From Acidobacteriaceae bacterium (GTDB lineage Bacteria > Acidobacteriota > Terriglobia > Bryobacterales > Bryobacteraceae): DNA of 64,000 nt. Numbering within the stretch: position 1 is the stretch's first letter; each line of letters opens with the position of its first letter. The stretch lies in the NCBI GenBank assembly GCA_019240475.1, contig JAFAYI010000013.1, positions 1-64,000 on the forward strand. The letters are read 5' to 3'. The position numbers were made by a program, and so were the translations under genes. Under the pieces are notes generated by a model. The model saw nothing but the letters and a program-made list of their open reading frames with translations. It did no database searches and had not been told where the DNA came from. Shown here piece by piece: positions 59,789 through 64,000 of the stretch.

Positions 59789-60495
59789 GCCGCGCCCAGT
59801 TTCGTGTAAAGGCGGTACAGCAGGGCAGGGTCTTCGAGCATGTCGCCGGTGCGCTCGCCCGCATAACACAATCGGCCGTTTTCGATGAGAGCGACATGGG
59901 AGGCGATTGCGAGCGCTTCTCGTAGTTGATGCGTGGAAAGGACCAGGGTGGCGCCGCGCCGGCGGGCCTCGGTCAACAGCTCGGTTAGCATAGCGATGGC
60001 ACGGTCGTCGAGCGCGGTGAAGGGTTCATCGAGCAGCAGGACGCTGGGGGCGTGGAGAAAGGCGCGCGCCAGTGCGAGACGCTGGCGCATGCCGCGTGAG
60101 AACTGACGGACGGGCATGGAGGCGGCGCGGGCGAGGCCGACGCGCTCCAGCCAATGAGCTGAGGCCGAGGCCGGCCGCTCAATGCCGGCGACACGCGCGA
60201 AGAAAGTCAGATTCTCAAGGCCGGATAGATCTTCATAGACGCCGATGCCGTGACCGAGAAAACCGTTCAGCCGGCGGGCCTTTTCGCTGCGGGGCGACTC
60301 GCCGCAGACGCGCACGGTCCCGCGCTGGAAGGGCGAGAGCCCGGCTAGGATGCGCAGCAGCGTGGTCTTTCCCGCGCCGTTGCGGCCGAGAAGAGCGCAA
60401 CAGGCGCCTTGGGCGATGTTAAGGCTCAGGTCGCGCAAGGCCGGGTAGTCGCCATAGAACTTCCATAATCGATCGAGCTCGATGGCTTGGGGCAT
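59785..60495 (-). CDS. ccmA: Haem-exporter ATPase CcmA
   Basis: A 236-residue ABC ATPase: Walker A GRNGAGKTTLLRIL, signature FSRGMRQRLALARAF, Walker B VLLLDEPFTALD and the H-loop STHQ. With CcmB and CcmC it drives release of haem-CcmE. It lies 16 bp after the carboxypeptidase-regulatory-like gene. Confidence 0.93.
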   Translation of the reverse strand: MPQAIELDRLWKFYGDYPALRDLSLNIAQGACCALLGRNGAGKTTLLRILAGLSPFQRGTVRVCGESPRSEKARRLNGFLGHGIGVYEDLSGLENLTFFARVAGIERPASASAHWLERVGLARAASMPVRQFSRGMRQRLALARAFLHAPSVLLLDEPFTALDDRAIAMLTELLTEARRRGATLVLSTHQLREALAIASHVALIENGRLCYAGERTGDMLEDPALLYRLYTKLGAA

Positions 60496-60511
60496 GGCGG
60501 AGTGTTGGGAT

Positions 60512-61528
60512 CTACTTCTGGTAGGGCGATCGCACGGGAGAACTGCGGAAAAGAATGGCGAATCCGGCGGCTAGAATCGAGAGGGCGAGCGCGAGCAGCC
60601 ATGGCAGATGACGATAGATCCGGGGCTGGCCTTGCGTGATGCTGGGGCTCTCGTTTCCATCGGCCGCGGAGGCCTGATCGTCGCCGCGCAGAGAGCCGCG
60701 GCCGGCCACTTCAACGGAGAAGCCGGCGGCTGTCTTTATCCCGTATATGGTGGCTTGCGTGCGCGGTTCGGTGGCGATACGTTCGACGTCGCTACCGGCG
60801 AGAATGACGCCGGGCGGAACGACCAGGCGCAAAGGCGAAGTGGGCATGCCTTGGATGGAGACCATTCGCCCGCGGAAGGTGAGCGGCGATCCAACAGGCA
60901 GAACATAGGCCACTTGAATTTGCGTTTCGCCGGGCTTGATCGGGAAATTGACCTTAAAGACATCGTCCTTATCTGTTTTCTCAGCGGCTCGCGGCAGCGG
61001 CATTCCCTGAGGCCCTTGCGCGCTTACCTTCACTTGCCCGTTCGCGGCGGGAGGCAGATAGAAAAGCAGCGCTCCTAGCGCTTCGTTATTGTAAGTGGTG
61101 GTTGTGTCGTTTCGGATAACTACGGTCTCTTCGGCCGTCAACTGGCTGGACGAGGGTTCAAGAACGAGCATCTGCTCGATTATCTTCGCGCCAGCCGGGG
61201 ACTTGGTTACTTCGTAGATATCGAGATCCACATTAGAAGTAGAAATATTGGGAGTGAGCAGCTTGTTGTAAGTGACGCCTTTGTAACTGGCCTGCAACAG
61301 CTGCGGGCCTCCGCCCGGCTGATCGTTTTCAAACACGAAGTGGCCTGTCGAATCACTGACGGTAGCGCCTAGAGTTTGCATTCCTTGCGCGCCGGGCTTT
61401 AACAGTGCAATGTTGACGCCGGCGGCGGGCTTCCCAGTAGTGCGATTCGTCACCACGCCATCGATGGCGCCCCACAGGTTAAGCGCGCCGAGAAGGCCAA
61501 AAACAGCGCTAGGAACGAACTTCTTCAT
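60512..61528 (-). CDS. Membrane-anchored carboxypeptidase-regulatory-like protein in the ccm operon
   Basis: 338 residues from ATG 61528: a signal peptide (FVPSAVFGLLGALNLWGA), an N-terminal carboxypeptidase-regulatory-like fold (IDGVVTNRTTGKPAAGVNIALL ... SDSTGHFVFEN), a beta-rich middle and a C-terminal membrane helix (LPWLLALALSILAAGFAILF). It overlaps the preceding zinc-ribbon gene by 20 bp and precedes ccmA by 16 bp, so it belongs to the operon. It is not a classical Ccm component; its periplasmic role is unknown. Confidence 0.8.
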   Translation of the reverse strand: MKKFVPSAVFGLLGALNLWGAIDGVVTNRTTGKPAAGVNIALLKPGAQGMQTLGATVSDSTGHFVFENDQPGGGPQLLQASYKGVTYNKLLTPNISTSNVDLDIYEVTKSPAGAKIIEQMLVLEPSSSQLTAEETVVIRNDTTTTYNNEALGALLFYLPPAANGQVKVSAQGPQGMPLPRAAEKTDKDDVFKVNFPIKPGETQIQVAYVLPVGSPLTFRGRMVSIQGMPTSPLRLVVPPGVILAGSDVERIATEPRTQATIYGIKTAAGFSVEVAGRGSLRGDDQASAADGNESPSITQGQPRIYRHLPWLLALALSILAAGFAILFRSSPVRSPYQK

Positions 61529-61946
61529 GCATCGGCTTTCCGCATTCGCCGCAGAACTTGAGCGTCCGCGCGAAGCTTGCTCCACAGTGCGGGCAGATGG
61601 CGGCGGCGTTTGACTTTGAACGCGCAGGGGTTCGGACGTCGGCCTTGGAAGGCACGGGCTGGGTGGATGGCAGGCCCAGCTTTTTCAGCGTCTCTTCGAT
61701 ATCGGCGAGCACGCCGGCCAGCTCTTTTTGCAGCACCAGCTTGGTTTGCTGATAATCTTCGTCCGATAATTTACCCAGCCGAAATTCAAATTGAAGATCG
61801 CGGAGGTTATCGTAAATCGCGCGCTTGCGGTCTTCCAAATGTTGGATGGGAGAGACCGGCAGAGGCTCGCGCACGTCTTGGGGGCGAATAAAGAATGTAA
61901 ATGCCAGCGCGCCAAGTACGATAACGGCGGCGAGAAACAGGATCAT
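61509..61946 (-). CDS. Membrane protein with C-terminal zinc ribbon
   Basis: 145 residues: an N-terminal helix (ILFLAAVIVLGALAFTFFI), a coiled segment (YDNLRDLQFEFRLGKLSDEDYQQTKLVLQKELAGVLADIEETLKKL, similar to the N-terminal region of CcmI) and a four-cysteine zinc ribbon (CPHCGASF ... FCGECGKPM). It starts with an ATGA overlap on ccmH. Probably a CcmI-like partner in apocytochrome handling, with a zinc ribbon replacing the TPR part. Confidence 0.75.
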   Translation of the reverse strand: MILFLAAVIVLGALAFTFFIRPQDVREPLPVSPIQHLEDRKRAIYDNLRDLQFEFRLGKLSDEDYQQTKLVLQKELAGVLADIEETLKKLGLPSTQPVPSKADVRTPARSKSNAAAICPHCGASFARTLKFCGECGKPMHEEVRS

Positions 61947-62458
61947 CTTGGGGCGCCGCGAGTAGGCGAATCCTCGATTTCGCCATCAATCTGATGCTGG
62001 AAGCGTTCGATGACGGCGCGATCGAATGAGGAGAGCGGCTCCGGCTGTTTGCGATTGCGCCGTACGTAAGAGGAGTAAATAAAGAACCCGACGAGCAGCG
62101 CGAGGCCGGGCATGATCCAGGTAATCAGGCCGCCGAAGCCGGAGGCCGGAGGGGCGGCCAGCGCGACTATGCCTTCTTCTCGAACGATGCGGGAAACGAC
62201 CGCTTCGTCGCTCATTCCAGCCTGCTTCATGCGAAAGATGCGCTGCCGCATGGGAAAGGCGGAATCGCAGCGCATCATGGGGCAGTTGGCGACGGTGTTG
62301 CGGCAGGTTCCGCAGCGGCAGGCGAGGCGATCTCCGACGCGCAGCACATCTTTCGTCAGGTAAGACGTGGGATCTTGGGCGACCAAGGCCGCAATGGCCA
62401 AGAAGAACGCGGCCAGAAGCTTAAGATTCAACCGTTGCGGGTAAGCTCGCAATACCAA
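61943..62458 (-). CDS. ccmH: Cytochrome c maturation protein CcmH
   Basis: 171 residues from TTG 62458 or TTG 62452; the latter is better spaced from GGAGG. A signal segment (LKLLAAFFLAIAALVAQ) is followed by a CcmH/NrfF three-helix domain with LACRCGTCRNTVANCPMMRC in place of the usual LRCxxC, then FRMKQAGMSDEAVVSRIV and a membrane helix (GGLITWIMPGLALLVGFFIYSSYV). The cluster of five cysteines and the extra helix are characteristic of acidobacterial CcmH. It keeps apocytochrome haem-binding cysteines reduced. Confidence 0.85.
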   Translation of the reverse strand: MVLRAYPQRLNLKLLAAFFLAIAALVAQDPTSYLTKDVLRVGDRLACRCGTCRNTVANCPMMRCDSAFPMRQRIFRMKQAGMSDEAVVSRIVREEGIVALAAPPASGFGGLITWIMPGLALLVGFFIYSSYVRRNRKQPEPLSSFDRAVIERFQHQIDGEIEDSPTRGAPR

Positions 62459-64000
62459 TTACCTCCGTGCGCGCATATTGCAGGCGCACTTTACCGGGTA
62501 TCAGACAAATGACGGTGCCGAACAGCAGAACCCAATAGCCGATCCAGATCCAGGAGACCAGCGGAAAGACATACATCTGAAAGATAGCTTTGCTGTTGTC
62601 GGGCAGAACGCCCGAGTAATTTACATATAGATCTTCATTCAGGCGCCGCCGGATTCCTACGACCGAGCTCTGCTGCTGGCTCGATTTATAGAAGCGGACT
62701 TCGGGTTCGAGCTGATCGATCTGTTGCCCGTTTCGAGATACAGCAAGCACGGCATGGCTGAATTCGTAGTTCCCGTTATCGCCGTTATTCACGCTTAGCA
62801 GTTTCAGGTCGTAGCGGCCGAAGCGGATGCTTTGTTCGAGCCCGAGATTGTGAGTTTCGTGAAGATTGAAGGCGCTACCGGTAAAGCCGATGAACATGGA
62901 AACGATGCCCATATGGACGAGATAGCCGCCGTAGCGCCGAGTGTTGCGCCAGGTCAACTCGAAGGCGGCGCGAGGCAAGGCGAGATGCTCCTTAGCCTGG
63001 ATAGCGCGCGAACCTTTCCAGAATTCGGCGAGGATGCTGGATGCGACGAAGGCGCAGAGGCCAAAAGAGAGGAGCGCGCCGATCTGATAGATTCCGGAGG
63101 CGAGAAGCGCGGCAATGACGGCGACTCCGCAAATGGAGGGGAGGAGGAATGCCTTTCGCAGACTCGACAAGGAACTCTTCCGCCAGGCGATGAGGGGACC
63201 GACGCCGGTGAGAAACAGCAGGAACAGGGCGATCGGCACGTTGACGCGGTTGTAATAAGGCGCGTCGATGGTTTCCTTCTCGCCACTGAGCGCCTCCATG
63301 ATGACGGGGAAGAGCGTACCCCATAACACCGCGAAGCAGCTTGCGAGGAGAATCAGGTTGTTGAACAGGAAACTGGATTCTCGCGAGACGACGCTTTCGA
63401 GTTTGACCTCGCTGCGCAGGTAGGGAAGGCGCTTGAGGATGGCGAAGGCAGTGAGGACGGTAGCGGCGATGACAAAAGTAGTGAAATAGGGCTTGACCGG
63501 AGACTGCGCGAAAGCATGAACGGAAGCGACGAGGCCGGTGCGCGTCAAGGTGGTGCCGAGAATGCTCAGCAGGAAGGTGGCGGAGACCAGCACCATGTTC
63601 CACACCTTCATCATTCCTTTTTTCTCCTGCATCATGACGGAGTGCAGGAAGGCGGTAGCCGTGATCCAGGGCATGAGCGAAGCGTTTTCGACCGGGTCCC
63701 AACCCCAATAACCTCCCCAACCGAGAACGGTGTACGCCCAGCCCATGCCGAGCAGAATGCCAGTGCTTTGGAAGAGCCAGGTGAGGATCGCCCAGCGGCG
63801 AGTGGTGTGAATCCACGCTTCGCCCGGCTGCTTGGTAATCAGCGAAGCCATGGCGAACGCGAACGGCACGGTAAAACCGACGTAGCCGAGATAGAGAAAA
63901 GGCGGGTGGATGGCCATGGTCCACCACTGCAGAAGCGGGCTGAGGCCGTTGCCGTCGCCGACATTAATGATGCCGCGGCCGACCATCAACACCTGGAACG
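62421..64000 (-). CDS. ccmF: Cytochrome c haem lyase CcmF, partial
   Basis: At least 526 residues, open to the window edge; roughly the first 130 residues are missing. The haem-binding WWD domain is GWGGYWGWDPVENASLMPWI; conserved histidines occur in IHPPFLYLGYVGF and MVHMGI-type contexts (YLVHMGIVSMFIGF). It attaches haem to apocytochrome c with CcmH. Its stop lies inside the start of ccmH, an operon overlap. Confidence 0.93.
   Translation of the reverse strand, partial: FQVLMVGRGIINVGDGNGLSPLLQWWTMAIHPPFLYLGYVGFTVPFAFAMASLITKQPGEAWIHTTRRWAILTWLFQSTGILLGMGWAYTVLGWGGYWGWDPVENASLMPWITATAFLHSVMMQEKKGMMKVWNMVLVSATFLLSILGTTLTRTGLVASVHAFAQSPVKPYFTTFVIAATVLTAFAILKRLPYLRSEVKLESVVSRESSFLFNNLILLASCFAVLWGTLFPVIMEALSGEKETIDAPYYNRVNVPIALFLLFLTGVGPLIAWRKSSLSSLRKAFLLPSICGVAVIAALLASGIYQIGALLSFGLCAFVASSILAEFWKGSRAIQAKEHLALPRAAFELTWRNTRRYGGYLVHMGIVSMFIGFTGSAFNLHETHNLGLEQSIRFGRYDLKLLSVNNGDNGNYEFSHAVLAVSRNGQQIDQLEPEVRFYKSSQQQSSVVGIRRRLNEDLYVNYSGVLPDNSKAIFQMYVFPLVSWIWIGYWVLLFGTVICLIPGKVRLQYARTEVIGIASLPATVES

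Overview
The window looks like a piece of a high-GC, Gram-negative soil-type bacterial chromosome, most probably an acidobacterium of the Bryobacterales/Solibacter kind. This is an inference from gene style: an Oar-like TonB receptor with a carboxypeptidase-regulatory N-terminus, many secreted ankyrin and TPR proteins, a NarX-like kinase pair, an IS1-family transposase with a single ORF, and System I cytochrome c maturation genes. No rRNA is present to confirm it.

Layout. 1-320: G-rich tract and a 93-bp tandem repeat. 0.3-7.4 kb: a nickel-uptake locus (TonB receptor, NikR, a fused NikM/N/Q ECF transporter, NikO) with two matching palindromes, one before the receptor and one between nikR and the transporter. 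7.6-11.3 kb: an ankyrin protein, a small membrane protein and flbD-motA-motB. 11.4-15.6 kb (minus): aminotransferase, RNase III and two secreted TPR-like proteins. 15.6-19.0 kb: phosphoketolase and acetate kinase, both broken. 19.0-31.8 kb: thioredoxin, ankyrin protein, a LuxR-type regulator with a degenerate receiver, SppA, a FliA/WhiG-type sigma factor, RecA, aspartate kinase, ThrB, ThrC, a two-component pair and an orphan Cas6-like protein. 31.8-33.6 kb: a small accessory patch with a toxin-antitoxin pair, an integrase remnant and tRNA-Ser. 33.6-44.1 kb: oligopeptidase B, alcohol dehydrogenase, an SRPBCC protein, a large repeat-bearing glycosyltransferase, pnp and rpsO. 56.3-64.0 kb: an MHYT-PAS histidine kinase and a ccm operon that runs off the right edge.

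The most unusual part is 44.16-55.16 kb. Two adjacent cassettes (A, 7.4 kb; B, 3.5 kb) are each bounded by inverted repeats that begin with the same 15 bases (GGTAGTGCGCTAAAT) and are separated and flanked by GGGGGTGGG. Each cassette holds exactly one IS1-family transposase gene together with unrelated cargo: a toxin-antitoxin operon with two perfect palindromic operators, a tRNA-Tyr, a candidate small RNA, and unknown genes. The simplest reading is two IS1-family transposons with passenger genes inserted in tandem. Inside cassette A sits a third element: a 2.9-kb IS1595/ISXO2-type unit with 26-bp terminal repeats, an 8-bp target duplication (CAATTATC) and five passenger genes. Its insertion split a membrane-protein gene whose reading frame is restored exactly when the element and one target copy are removed.

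Both IS1-family transposase messages carry a hairpin just before the start codon that places the Shine-Dalgarno sequence in its loop, with compensating base changes between the copies. I see no CRISPR array, no rRNA and no prophage structural genes.
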